From Marinobacter sp. EhC06 (GTDB lineage: Bacteria; Pseudomonadota; Gammaproteobacteria; Pseudomonadales; Oleiphilaceae), in the NCBI RefSeq assembly GCF_001650915.1, contig NZ_LXYO01000003.1:62001-126000 (forward strand): a stretch of DNA of 64,000 nucleotides, read 5' to 3'. The translations under genes were made by a program, and so were the position numbers. Below the pieces are notes generated by a model. The model worked only from the letters and a program-made list of their open reading frames with translations, was not told the origin of the DNA and did no database searches. Below are positions 46,075-55,207 of the stretch, in pieces. The number at the start of each line of letters is the position of its first letter. Position 1 is the stretch's first letter.

Positions 46075-47275
46075 CACGCTCCGCGACCATTTCAGCGGTA
46101 ATCGCCGAAAGGGTCCAGCCAAGGTGGCCGTGACCCGTGTTGTAGAACACGGTTGGCAGGCGCCCTGGCCCAACCCTGGGCATCATGTTCGGTAGCATTG
46201 GCCGCAATCCGGCCCAGGGAACTACCTTGCGAGTACAGACTCCGGGAAAGCACTGCTCAACCCAACGGGTCAGCGGGCGGATGCGATCGTCCTTGATGTC
46301 GCGGTTGTAGCCACTGAATTCGGCGGTACCGGCAACGCGGAAACGGCCATCGCCCAGGCGACTGGTGACAATCTTGGTGGCGTCGTCCAGCAGACTGACC
46401 GTGGGTGCCGCCTTCTGCGAAGCTTCGTCTTCCAGTTCTACGGTAATGGAATAACCCTTCACAGGGTAGATATTCACCCGGTCACCCAGCTTTTTCGCGA
46501 GCCCGCGACTGCCTACGCCGGCACAGATCACCACCCCGTCGAAGGTATCCCGGGTTTGCTCGTTGCCGTCATGGGCGGTCACCCAGGCATTACGCTCATC
46601 GGCGCTCAGCTCGGTCACGGTATGGCCATAACAGGTTTTTACGCCAAGGCGCTGGATGGCGTCGGCCAGGCCGTTGGTGAACTTGTGAATGTCACCGGTG
46701 GAGTCACTCTCGGTGAAAAAGCCGCCGTAGTAGGTACCGGCCAGAGTCGGCTCGATGGATTTCATTTCCTCCGGGGTAACCGAACGGCGCTCAAGGCCGC
46801 CCGCGGCCAGAAGCCGAGACACTTTGGCCGCGTGATCGAAGCCAGCCTTGTCCCGGTATATGTGCAGGATACCCTGCTTCTTCAGATCGAAATCGATGCC
46901 CTCCTCCTGTGCCCAGGCAAACAGGTGGTCGCGGGCAGCAATGGCCAGGCGGGCGGTTTCCGTGGTGTTTTTCTCGTACTGGGGAATTGCGGCGATGAAC
47001 TCGGCGAACCAGCTCAGTTTGTGCCAGGAAGGCTTTGGGTTGACCAACAATGGCGCATCCCGGCGGGACATCCATTTGATGCCCTTCATAACGGTCTGCC
47101 AGTTGTTCCAGACCTCCGCGTTAGAGGCAGAAAGCTGCCCACCGTTGGCGAAGGAGGTTTCCATCGCCGCATAGCGGTGTTTCTCGTAAACCGTAACGTC
47201 AAGCCCGCGCTTGGCAAGGGTGTAGGCTGTGGTAATACCGGTAATACCACCGCCGATAACTGCAATTCGCTTCAT
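46055..47275 (-). CDS. dadA: DadA-like D-amino acid (or glycine) dehydrogenase under a glycine riboswitch
   Basis: A 406-residue FAD-dependent DAO-fold enzyme. The ATG at 47275 with a GGAGA ribosome binding site gives the canonical start MKRIAVIGGGITGITTAY. Other DadA segments are FANGGQLSASNAEVWNNW, PVKGYSITVE and, near the C-terminus, WAGLRPMLPNMMPRVG and YNTGHGHLGWTLS. DadA oxidises D-amino acids, mainly D-alanine, to 2-oxo acids and passes electrons to the respiratory chain. The leader carries a tandem glycine riboswitch, so glycine or a glycine-linked substrate may be the physiological target. No alanine racemase follows. The convergent FGGY kinase gene overlaps its 3' end by 20 bases. 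Confidence 0.88.
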   Translation of the reverse strand: MKRIAVIGGGITGITTAYTLAKRGLDVTVYEKHRYAAMETSFANGGQLSASNAEVWNNWQTVMKGIKWMSRRDAPLLVNPKPSWHKLSWFAEFIAAIPQYEKNTTETARLAIAARDHLFAWAQEEGIDFDLKKQGILHIYRDKAGFDHAAKVSRLLAAGGLERRSVTPEEMKSIEPTLAGTYYGGFFTESDSTGDIHKFTNGLADAIQRLGVKTCYGHTVTELSADERNAWVTAHDGNEQTRDTFDGVVICAGVGSRGLAKKLGDRVNIYPVKGYSITVELEDEASQKAAPTVSLLDDATKIVTSRLGDGRFRVAGTAEFSGYNRDIKDDRIRPLTRWVEQCFPGVCTRKVVPWAGLRPMLPNMMPRVGPGRLPTVFYNTGHGHLGWTLSAITAEMVAERVTGDSR

Positions 47276-47319
47276 TCCAATCTCCGTGAGCGCCAAGGGT
47301 TTCCTCCCTGCTCGAAATA

Positions 47320-47522
47320 GCAGAAAGCACCCCTTCCGTCACGGGACCTGAGAGATTCACGACCTGTTTCAATGAAAACAGTCGCTTGCTCCTTCGGTGT
47401 GCCGACTGACGCGATTGTCGACAGCTCTTCGGAAAGTATTCATGTCAGCGGTCCTTTTGCCTGAGAGTTTCCGGGGCAGTTGCTCCTTCGGCGCTGATCG
47501 CAAGGGATTCAGTCTCTCCCGC
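47320..47522 (-). ncRNA. Tandem glycine riboswitch
   Basis: Read leftward, the dadA leader holds two glycine-aptamer units. The first (about 47522-47447) runs from GGGAGAGACTGAATCC through GCCGAAGGAGCAACTGC to AACTCTCAGGCAAAAGGACC. The second (about 47436-47320) has CACCGAAGGAGCAAGC and AATCTCTCAGGTCCCGTGAC. The repeated CCGAAGGAGCAA and CTCTCAGG elements are the conserved cores of the class. About 45 bases separate the second unit from the dadA start. In known examples such tandem riboswitches usually switch on glycine breakdown or export when glycine is abundant. Boundaries are approximate. Confidence 0.93.
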
Positions 47523-47727
47523 AGACATGTCTGATTGGTAATAAAACCCAATCCACGGGCCTAAACATAGCAAATAACCCGGAGCCAGGAAACCAGCCGC
47601 TGCAAAGCATTCACCCTGTCACGAAGCAAATCAACTAGATAACACGCCGGCCCCGAACTATGCTCAGTTCTATCGCATCATCGCTTTGCGGTGCGCTAAA
47701 CGCTTACCAGGAGGATCCTGACCCGCA
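47523..47727. other. Gap holding the riboswitch promoter and the GGDEF-EAL gene leader
   Basis: No gene is seen here. The promoter for the leftward riboswitch-dadA transcript must lie just right of 47522, and the rightward diguanylate cyclase/phosphodiesterase gene needs one as well. An AGGAGG ribosome binding site for the latter is at 47709-47714. Confidence 0.5.
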
Positions 47728-49434
47728 ATGGGACATAGACAAGGATTTCGATCAGCGACAGAAGACGGTGAAAGCAGGTTCTACGAGCTGATTGAGAGTC
47801 TGCCAATGGTGGCTGTCCAGGGATACGACAGAGAGCGCCGGGTCATTTATTGGAACGATGCCAGCGCCCGTCTTTACGGCTATTCCCGCCAGGAAGCACT
47901 CGGCCAGTTATTGGAAGACCTGATCATTCCCGATCACATGCGTGACGGTGTGATTGAAGCCCATCGCGACTGGCTCGAAAACAACATCAGCATTCCCTCC
48001 GACGAACTCGAACTCAAGCATAAAGAAGGACACCTGGTTCCCGTTTACTCCAGCCATGTCATGATCAAACAGGAGAGCGGTGCCTGTGAGATGTTCTGTA
48101 TCGACATCAGCCTGGAAGAACAAAAACGTGCCAGAGATGAGCTATACCGGCGAGCGAGTTTTGACGACCTGACCGGATTACCGAACCGGCATTTCATGGA
48201 AGCGGAATTGTCGAGCCGACTCGACGAGGCGGATCGCCTGCAGCAGGAACTGGCGGTCGTGTTCATCGATCTGGACAATTTCAAGATCATCAACGATACG
48301 CTGGGCCATCATCACGGTGACTGCCTCCTCAAAGCAGTGGCGGAAACCTTGAGGGCCGAACTACGGGGCGGCGACCTGCTGAGTCGCTTTGGTGGAGACG
48401 AATTTGTTCTCCTGATCTTCGACTTCGATGGCCCCGAAGCGCTTCATGAGCTGATCTGTCGTTTGATTGATGCCCTGGAACATCACGTCCACCTGGAAGG
48501 CGATTGTTACCAGGTTACCGCCAGTTTCGGTGTCAGCCTGTTTCCGCACAATGGCACCACCGTGGCGGAGCTTATGGGCAATGCAGATGCGGCCATGTAC
48601 CAGGCCAAAGAAACCGGCAAGAATGGCCTCTGTTTCTATACCCCGGATATCAATGATCGACTGGTGCAATACCAGGAAATCACCAACCTGCTCCGGGATG
48701 CCCTGAACAACGATGGACTGGAATTGGTGTTTCAGCCCCAGATCAGCCTCAGCGAACGCAAAAGTGACTCCTGTGAGGCGCTTCTTCGGTGTTTTAACGG
48801 TCAATCACGGGCCGTTTCGCCCGCCATTTTTATTCCCGTGGCAGAGAAGTCCGGCCTCATTAACCGGATTGGCGACTGGGTTATCGAAGCGGCCTGCAAA
48901 CAGCTCCACGCCTGGAAAGGAACGCCTCTGGAGAACCTGCGGGTTGATATCAACCTGTCGGGACGTCAGCTCACGAATCCGCACCTTGCCAACCACATTC
49001 TCGAAACCCTCAAACGCTATAAACTGGAGCCGCACCAGTTAGGGGTCGAGCTGACCGAGAATGAGGTTTTTGGCAGTGATGAGAACCAGACCAGACAACT
49101 CGAAAAACTGAAAGAGGCTGGCTTGCACATTTCCATCGATGATTTCGGCACCGGATACTCATCGCTCGTCTATCTCAGAAAACTCCCGGTCTGTGGCATA
49201 AAAATCGACCGGAGCTTTCTACAACATGCGATGCAGAACAACGCCGATATGGCCATCATGGAGGCCATGATCACGGTCGGGCACAGTCTGGGGTTGAGCG
49301 TGCTTGTGGAGGGTGTTGAAACGGATGAACAGGCCCAGCTGGTGACAGACCTGGACTGTGACCTCGCCCAGGGTTTTCTGTATGCCAAGCCGATGCCGGC
49401 CCAAAAGATGGAAGAGTTCCTGGCAAGCTTCTGA
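47728..49434 (+). CDS. PAS-GGDEF-EAL bifunctional c-di-GMP protein
   Basis: A 568-residue cytoplasmic protein. A PAS domain (about residues 15-130) is followed by a GGDEF domain (about 140-300) with an intact GGDEF at 222-226 and an RGGD inhibitory site five residues before it, then an EAL domain (about 315-560) with Glu350-Ala-Leu (CEALLR) and DDFGTGYSS. All key catalytic residues appear present, so it may both make and break c-di-GMP, with the PAS domain as input. It has no membrane segment. An AGGAGG ribosome binding site precedes the ATG. It is the only c-di-GMP enzyme in the window; lapG lies 7 kb away. Confidence 0.93.
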   Translation: MGHRQGFRSATEDGESRFYELIESLPMVAVQGYDRERRVIYWNDASARLYGYSRQEALGQLLEDLIIPDHMRDGVIEAHRDWLENNISIPSDELELKHKEGHLVPVYSSHVMIKQESGACEMFCIDISLEEQKRARDELYRRASFDDLTGLPNRHFMEAELSSRLDEADRLQQELAVVFIDLDNFKIINDTLGHHHGDCLLKAVAETLRAELRGGDLLSRFGGDEFVLLIFDFDGPEALHELICRLIDALEHHVHLEGDCYQVTASFGVSLFPHNGTTVAELMGNADAAMYQAKETGKNGLCFYTPDINDRLVQYQEITNLLRDALNNDGLELVFQPQISLSERKSDSCEALLRCFNGQSRAVSPAIFIPVAEKSGLINRIGDWVIEAACKQLHAWKGTPLENLRVDINLSGRQLTNPHLANHILETLKRYKLEPHQLGVELTENEVFGSDENQTRQLEKLKEAGLHISIDDFGTGYSSLVYLRKLPVCGIKIDRSFLQHAMQNNADMAIMEAMITVGHSLGLSVLVEGVETDEQAQLVTDLDCDLAQGFLYAKPMPAQKMEEFLASF

Positions 49435-49444
49435 GCACAAAACC

Positions 49445-50071
49445 TTATCCCTGCTCGTATTCCCGAACCAGTTCCTGCAGGAAATACAGCCCGGCAGAAC
49501 TCAGGAAACACCGCCCTGCACCGGCACGGAACATAAGATGGCGCTTATCGAGGTAGTCCAGGGCTTCCAGCACGCCTTTTTCGAACCGGGCTGCCCTGAG
49601 GATCTCCTGATACTCCTCATCACTGGCCAACGCCGTCAGATCTTGCTCATTCAGCCCTGCATCGGCGCGCCCCAGATATTCAAGATCCCGCCCGCTGCGC
49701 GCGAAATAGCGCCCGATCAACAGCAGGATCACCTGCACCCGGAAGGCATTCTCATCGTGTTCTTCATTCTCGTCGTCACTGCTTTCCTTAAGGAAGAAAA
49801 ACGCGCCGGATTCGTTGAACACCAGCTCGCTGCCCAGGTGCTCATAGAAAGTCCGGAAGTGAGACAGATGGTTGTACAACAGGTTGTAAAGCGGGTTGGC
49901 GCGCAGCTCGGAACGGTTGCTGTCCCACACATCACGCACAATCACCCGGCCGGCCTGGAATTCCCGGTAGATCGCGGCGCTGTGGGCCGGCAGGATCTGT
50001 TCGAAGCTGCTCGACGTTTGTGATTGATCGGCGGATTCGTTGGTATCCATCGCGTCTGATAAGTCAGGCAT
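49445..50071 (-). CDS. mksE: MksE/JetB, small winged-helix subunit of SMC system
   Basis: A 208-residue acidic protein. The ATG at 50071 overlaps the end of mksF by 8 bases; an alternative start is at 50050. The sequence has the MksE/MukE-like pattern AAIYREFQAGRVIVRDVWDSN, followed by helical winged-helix segments and the C-terminal FLSSAGLYFLQEL. In MksBEF/Wadjet complexes this subunit binds the kleisin and DNA. It is the last gene of a five-gene leftward operon and ends 10 bp from the convergent GGDEF-EAL gene. Confidence 0.82.
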   Translation of the reverse strand: MPDLSDAMDTNESADQSQTSSSFEQILPAHSAAIYREFQAGRVIVRDVWDSNRSELRANPLYNLLYNHLSHFRTFYEHLGSELVFNESGAFFFLKESSDDENEEHDENAFRVQVILLLIGRYFARSGRDLEYLGRADAGLNEQDLTALASDEEYQEILRAARFEKGVLEALDYLDKRHLMFRAGAGRCFLSSAGLYFLQELVREYEQG

Positions 50072-51500
50072 GCTGTTGCTCTTCTTGATTGACCGGGGCG
50101 TTGCTTTCAGTCGTTTCCAGACGACGCTTGCGGTAGACAAACTGCTCGCTGTCTGATGACTGATCCAGGACACGGAAACGGTTGGTGGTGACCACCTGCA
50201 AACCCTCCGGCGGTGAGTTGACCAGCCGATTCAGGGCCGCCAGTAAATCCGGAAAGCGATAGCCCGGAATAAAGCCGTCCAGACGGCCGTGTAGCTCGCG
50301 TACCAGATCGAGTGTTGGCCGAAGCTCTAGCGTTTCCAGCCATTGATAAAGCTGGTTAATGCGCTGGACGTCGATTCGGGTGTGGCGACCACTGCCCTCC
50401 ACTTCCTGCAGAACCGGCACCTCGGCCTTTCGACGAAGATCGTTCAGACGCAGATCCAGTTCGCTGAACAACAGCTGGTAGTAGCTGGACGATTCCCCGA
50501 AAGCGTAGTGTTTCGGGCGCTGCTGGGCCCGCAAACCCACCAGGAAACCGGTGCTTCGGGCAAAATCGCCACCTTCCAGCCATTTTCGCTTCAGGCTCAG
50601 GGTCTCGGTTTCGCCCTTGAGCTCCTGCAGCTTTCCGTAGAAATGCTCCATGGCGTTGTACTGGACCATGCCCTGGCGAGTCTTGCGCAGGAAGTGCTCC
50701 ACCTCCTGGGCCACCGCCTGGATGGGTTTGTACAGGGCGTTCAGGCTGATGGAGGAACGGAACAGCTGGTCCGCCAGGCTGTGATCACCATGACTTTCCA
50801 GCAGCCGAACCATGGCCTCCAGGGTCTCAAACAGGTTGCTGCCATCCGGCAGCCGGGTATCCGGGTTCAGGAACACCAGGGTCGGCTTGATATGGCGCTC
50901 GTACAGGGTCACGATCTGCTCGAACAAATTCTGGCGGAACTCCAGGAATTTCTCCGGCGCTCGACTGGCGTCGCCGGACAGGTCCGCAAGCTGCGCACTG
51001 ATGGTCTGCATGCGCAGGACATTCTGGCGCAACAAACCAATCAGCTGACTGACCCGCTCGTTCAGGTCATCACGCAGTTCGGTGTAGTCCGGGTCCGTGT
51101 CGCTGAAGCTGCTGGTTTCCAGCCGATTGCGCACATCCCGCAGGGTTACCAGATGGCCGCGTAGCTTGGCATCGGTCAGTTCCTGGTACAGCGAGGCGTT
51201 ACAGGCGCGCATCAGGTTGATCAGGGCATCCTGGAACACCAGGCGCCGCTCGCCTTCGGCCTTGATGATGTCGATCACCAGGCCGCTTCGGAACAGATTG
51301 TCGGTATTAAGCGCCAAACGCACCCGATCCCGGTCGGCATTGCCCAGGGTGCGCGTGTAGTCCATCACCTCGGCCACCAAATCGCTCTCGCGGATGTACC
51401 GGGCTTCGTTCCTGTCCATCCGCTCGATCATCCGGAACAGAATCTTCGGGTGCTCAAACAACAGCCGGGTGGTATCCAGGGTGCTGAAGCGTTTACTCAT
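50064..51500 (-). CDS. mksF: MksF/JetA, kleisin subunit of SMC system
   Basis: A 478-residue kleisin-like protein. It starts with a winged-helix region (about residues 10-90; PKILFRMIERMDRNEARYIR), has a long helical middle, and a C-terminal segment that should contact the SMC head. Length and pattern fit the MksF/JetA group. The ATG overlaps the mksB stop by 8 bases and the stop overlaps the mksE start, so translation is coupled. Kleisins bridge the two SMC heads. The assignment rests on family resemblance plus the flanking SMC and MksE genes. Confidence 0.85.
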   Translation of the reverse strand: MSKRFSTLDTTRLLFEHPKILFRMIERMDRNEARYIRESDLVAEVMDYTRTLGNADRDRVRLALNTDNLFRSGLVIDIIKAEGERRLVFQDALINLMRACNASLYQELTDAKLRGHLVTLRDVRNRLETSSFSDTDPDYTELRDDLNERVSQLIGLLRQNVLRMQTISAQLADLSGDASRAPEKFLEFRQNLFEQIVTLYERHIKPTLVFLNPDTRLPDGSNLFETLEAMVRLLESHGDHSLADQLFRSSISLNALYKPIQAVAQEVEHFLRKTRQGMVQYNAMEHFYGKLQELKGETETLSLKRKWLEGGDFARSTGFLVGLRAQQRPKHYAFGESSSYYQLLFSELDLRLNDLRRKAEVPVLQEVEGSGRHTRIDVQRINQLYQWLETLELRPTLDLVRELHGRLDGFIPGYRFPDLLAALNRLVNSPPEGLQVVTTNRFRVLDQSSDSEQFVYRKRRLETTESNAPVNQEEQQHA

Positions 51501-54432
51501 CCACCGGCTCCATCAAGCTGGCCTGGGTCTGGTCGGCCCAGTGGCTCATGGCCTCGCCGTTGGTGAAGCCTTCCGCCCCACCCCAGAACACCAGGGTGCG
51601 CTGCGGACTGTAAGGCTTCGAGGTGCGCATCTGCCCTACTTCCAGGTGCCGGCCAATCAGGTAAATCACTTCCGCGCTGGCACTGTGGGTGGCCGCAGAG
51701 AACAGGTTGAAGCCTTGCTTGCGCAGCCGTTCCAACAGGGAGGGCATCTGGCTAATGTCCACGCTGGCCAGCTCATCCAGCACCATGGGGAACGACAGCT
51801 GCACACCCGGGTACAGAACCCGTTTCAGCAGCCGGTACACCAATTCCAGATTGATCAGTGCGGTGGTAGAGGTGGACTGGCCTTTTTTATCCAGGCTCGC
51901 GGCGTTTTCCTTGCGAGTGCGATAGGAAATGCCGGTGATCACCTTGTCCATGGTCAGGCGCTTGCTGCCGCCCTCCCCGAAAAAGTCCGCCACGAACACC
52001 CGCAAACGGTCATAGAACGCATCGGACTGCAGCTGGTTGCCATACGGGTCGATGTTGTTGGCTTCTTCCACCAGGTTGCGGAATTTCGGATCGGTGTGGA
52101 TATCCACCCGGATTTCCACCAGATCGTTGATGCGCACGCCATCCAGCTCGCGATTCAGCTGCGCTTCGAAACGGGCAATGTGCTCGTGGTTGGATTTCAG
52201 CGCCTGCCGGTAACTGGCCACGGTTTCATTGTGGATGCCAACCTGTTGCTCCAGCACGTTCCAGCGCTCAGCCATGCCGGCAAAAAGGTCCGAGAGGCTC
52301 TTGAAGGTTTCCCGAATAACTGACGACGCCGGGCTGTCTTTCTGCAGTTCGCCTTCGGTATCTTCGTGGATGCCGAGATACACGAACTGGCGAAGGTGGT
52401 CGAGAATGCTACGCCGACGCTCTTCCAGGTCGTCCAGCTGGGTTTGCAGGTCGTCAAAGGCCGCGACGGACACCTGTTCGATGTCCAACGGCTTTTCCGC
52501 TTCCACTGTTTTCAGGTGCGGGAACCGGTGCTCCACGGTGCCAACGCTCCGGCTGAGACCCGCCAGTTCCCGCTCCCTTTCTTCGATCCGCTCTTTCTCG
52601 GCTCTGGCCTTGGCGGCTTTCTGCTGCACCGCATCCTGCTTTTCCTGCTCCAGCCGGGCCTGTTCTTCCAATTTGGCCAACTGTTCTTCGGCCGCCTGCT
52701 TCTCCTCAGTGGCGTCCTGAAGGGTGGTCGCGGCCGCCGCGTAACGCTGAAGCGTTTCCAGATCTTTCTCGATGGCGCGGATCTCTTTCTCGGTGCGCTC
52801 AATCAACCGGGGCCGATCATGTTCCTGATTGGCATTGTCCGCCAGCTCAGCCCGCTCCTTTTCCAGGCCATGAAGTTCGCCTTCCACATGCCGGCGCTGC
52901 TCGGCGAAGTCTGTTTGCCTGGCGGGCTGTGCCTGGTATTCCGTATCGAACCAGTCAAAGCCTTTATCATTGGGCACGAACAGGCGGGCGAAAGCCTCAA
53001 TGGCGGCCTTGCTGTCGGCATCCAGATCCCGGCCCGGGCTGGCCATGACCAAACGGGGGTCCACGGCCCGAAGGGGTGCAGCGGTGGCCTCGTCCAACTG
53101 GTTCTGCAGCTGCCAATGTTGCTTGCTTTCCCGTTCCTGCAGGGATTCCAGCTTGCGCTCCAGCTCCTGTTTCTTCTTCTGGATCTGCTCCAGCCGAATT
53201 TCCGCCTGGGCGGCGCTTTTCAATGCGGCCAGGTGGCCTTTCCTGCTCTCAAGCTCTTCCTTCTGGATATCCTCGATTTCCTGAAGGGTCATCTCTCCAT
53301 ACTGGGACAACAAGAGGTCGCCATCTTTCTGGTTCTGCTCGGCCTGCTTGATACGCCGATCGGCAGAGCGTACCTCGCCCTTCAAGCCGCTGGCATCCTG
53401 TTCCAGCTTTTTCAGAGCCTGCAGCACATGGCGCAGCGTCTCGTTCTGCTCATTAAAAGCCTCCACCGCGGCTTTGCGCCTGGCGCCAATATCCTGCAGG
53501 GCATGGCTCACACCATCCCGAAACGCGGCAAAATCGTGCTGGCTTCGAAGCAGCGTCTGGTAGGCCTGGTAATCTTTTTCGAGCTTTTCAAACCGCGAAC
53601 GCTCTTTCTCGATCCGGTTAAGCTGGGTTTGCTGCTGCTTGAGCTGATCGTGACGATTCAGAAAGTCGTCGATGTTGAAATCGAAGGCATCGTCGGCGAA
53701 CTTCTTGTCTGCCTCGATGATGCTGGCCACCGCATTGGACATGGCCTGATCGTCCGCCTTCATCTCAAACAGCAGCAGGATCAGTGTGCGCAGGGACTGA
53801 ACCCGGCGTTCATCAGACTCACCCAGAGGCAGTACCGAATAACGCACAGCATCCGCATTCATCAGCTCGCTGCTGTACAGCATCTGTTTGAGTTTGCCCG
53901 GGTCATTCACAAGCCGGGTTTCTTTGGAGAGCTTTTTCAGCTTTTCGGACAAGCGGCTGAACGACAACTCCGGCACCGCCCGGCCAATGCCGTCCTCATC
54001 ATCGCCATCCCAGAACAGTGGCCGCAGCTGATCGTAGCTTACCGGCACAAAGGCCCGGCCATAACTGAGCTGGCTCGCGCTGTCCCGATACAGAATCTGG
54101 CAATGCACACCGGCCGGGTTCTCGGCTTCCATGATCAGGAAACTGAACTGGCTGGGAAAATAATGCTGGTAGCTTTCCTCGTTGGTGTAAAAGCTACCGG
54201 CACTGGCATTACGGAAGGCAAATTTCTTGCGGCTGTTCTTAAAGGTGTTTTCCGGCAGCAGAAACAGACGCAGACTGTTTAGAAGGCTGGATTTTCCAAG
54301 ATTGCCCGGGCCCAGGATCAGACCGTGGTTGTCCACCGGAATTTCTACGTAACAGAAGCCGGCGGAATCCACCAGTACCAGACGACGGATACCAAAATTG
54401 AAATTGCCTGGGCTCCCCTGGGAGTCACTCAT
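51493..54432 (-). CDS. mksB: MksB/JetC, SMC-like ATPase
   Basis: A 979-residue SMC-family ATPase. Walker A is GPGNLGKSS at residues 41-49. Two long coiled-coil arms flank a central hinge region near residues 440-560. Near the C-terminus come a signature-like GQSTSTTALINLEL and Walker B FPMVLDELASVD. The length matches MksB/JetC rather than the longer MukB. In Wadjet systems this motor extrudes DNA loops, recognises small circular DNA and delivers it to the JetD nuclease. The start overlaps the mksG stop by 8 bases (ATGAGTGA). Confidence 0.92.
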   Translation of the reverse strand: MSDSQGSPGNFNFGIRRLVLVDSAGFCYVEIPVDNHGLILGPGNLGKSSLLNSLRLFLLPENTFKNSRKKFAFRNASAGSFYTNEESYQHYFPSQFSFLIMEAENPAGVHCQILYRDSASQLSYGRAFVPVSYDQLRPLFWDGDDEDGIGRAVPELSFSRLSEKLKKLSKETRLVNDPGKLKQMLYSSELMNADAVRYSVLPLGESDERRVQSLRTLILLLFEMKADDQAMSNAVASIIEADKKFADDAFDFNIDDFLNRHDQLKQQQTQLNRIEKERSRFEKLEKDYQAYQTLLRSQHDFAAFRDGVSHALQDIGARRKAAVEAFNEQNETLRHVLQALKKLEQDASGLKGEVRSADRRIKQAEQNQKDGDLLLSQYGEMTLQEIEDIQKEELESRKGHLAALKSAAQAEIRLEQIQKKKQELERKLESLQERESKQHWQLQNQLDEATAAPLRAVDPRLVMASPGRDLDADSKAAIEAFARLFVPNDKGFDWFDTEYQAQPARQTDFAEQRRHVEGELHGLEKERAELADNANQEHDRPRLIERTEKEIRAIEKDLETLQRYAAAATTLQDATEEKQAAEEQLAKLEEQARLEQEKQDAVQQKAAKARAEKERIEERERELAGLSRSVGTVEHRFPHLKTVEAEKPLDIEQVSVAAFDDLQTQLDDLEERRRSILDHLRQFVYLGIHEDTEGELQKDSPASSVIRETFKSLSDLFAGMAERWNVLEQQVGIHNETVASYRQALKSNHEHIARFEAQLNRELDGVRINDLVEIRVDIHTDPKFRNLVEEANNIDPYGNQLQSDAFYDRLRVFVADFFGEGGSKRLTMDKVITGISYRTRKENAASLDKKGQSTSTTALINLELVYRLLKRVLYPGVQLSFPMVLDELASVDISQMPSLLERLRKQGFNLFSAATHSASAEVIYLIGRHLEVGQMRTSKPYSPQRTLVFWGGAEGFTNGEAMSHWADQTQASLMEPVDE

Positions 54433-55207
54433 CCAGAATCATCTCCTGTTCCATGAATTTGCCGGTCAATCGAAAGGCTTCTGCCAGGCTATCAAAGCCG
54501 AGCCCTTCCGCCAGCGATATCGCTCTTGTAAATCGTTCGGTACTGTCCGGTGTGTTGCGAAACCGACCCAACCAGGGTTGCCAGTCGCGGGGCTGAACAA
54601 ACCTGGCTTTGTCACCAAGAGAGGCTGCGATTGTCGAGAACATTTGCAGACCACCCGCATCATAATCGAATGCACAGAATACTTCTTCGTAGCCCTGCAG
54701 CCAGTCAAGAATCGCGCCCCGGGTAATTCGGTTGCCACCTCCCAACATCACGTCACACTCCGCTAGCTCAAGAGAGTTGCCCAGTACTTCACTGGCGAAA
54801 TCGAGCATCTGCGCATACTGATAAAAATTACGCTCATTCTCTACCACCAGCACCGACCGAGCTTGCTGAAACCCCATATCCACGGACTCCGTTCCAACAA
54901 CGACAGTGTCGGGCCTGCTGTGCGACAACCCCTCATGGTAAACGAGAAGAAAACTGACCTCTGTGCCATGGCGGTGAGAGTTGCCCTTTTTCGCGGCGTC
55001 TACCCGGCTTACCGGCGTTTGCGCAACAGCCTGCAGCTCCTTGAAAGCGGCTTCATCCAGGATGAAGACAAGCCAGCGGTTGCCTTTGACCTTTTCCGTC
55101 GCGAACAATTCTCTATGGCGACGTCGAAAAGCCTCGGGCAACTTCTTCAAGAAAGCTTCATAATTAATGGGCTGGCCACGGAGGATTTTCTGGAGGTAAT
55201 CGTTCAA
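54425..55207 (-). CDS. mksG: MksG/JetD, TOPRIM nuclease subunit
   Basis: A 260-residue protein with a TOPRIM domain in its C-terminal half: the conserved Glu in VLVVENERNFYQY and the acidic pair in CAFDYDAGGLQMF. These would bind metal for DNA cleavage. In Wadjet/MksBEFG systems this subunit cuts the plasmid trapped by the SMC complex. It is short compared with about 400-residue JetD proteins, so the N-terminal arm is reduced. The start is a TTG at 55207 with a GGGGAG ribosome binding site, overlapping the RhuM-Doc stop (TTGA); no early ATG exists. It is placed before, not after, mksB. Confidence 0.85.
   Translation of the reverse strand: MNDYLQKILRGQPINYEAFLKKLPEAFRRRHRELFATEKVKGNRWLVFILDEAAFKELQAVAQTPVSRVDAAKKGNSHRHGTEVSFLLVYHEGLSHSRPDTVVVGTESVDMGFQQARSVLVVENERNFYQYAQMLDFASEVLGNSLELAECDVMLGGGNRITRGAILDWLQGYEEVFCAFDYDAGGLQMFSTIAASLGDKARFVQPRDWQPWLGRFRNTPDSTERFTRAISLAEGLGFDSLAEAFRLTGKFMEQEMILDE

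Noticed and set aside
47369..47551. A 60-codon leftward open frame ahead of dadA
   Set aside because: It coincides with the tandem glycine riboswitch; the conserved bases there are explained by RNA structure.
51394..52323. A 309-codon open frame on the + strand
   Set aside because: It is antisense to the mksF start and the mksB 3' end, with no family resemblance and no ribosome binding site.
52366..54282. A 638-codon open frame on the + strand
   Set aside because: It lies entirely antisense to the SMC ATPase gene, whose Walker motifs and coiled coils are unmistakable. The frame is open because of high third-position G+C, and its product is low-complexity Leu/Phe-rich sequence.
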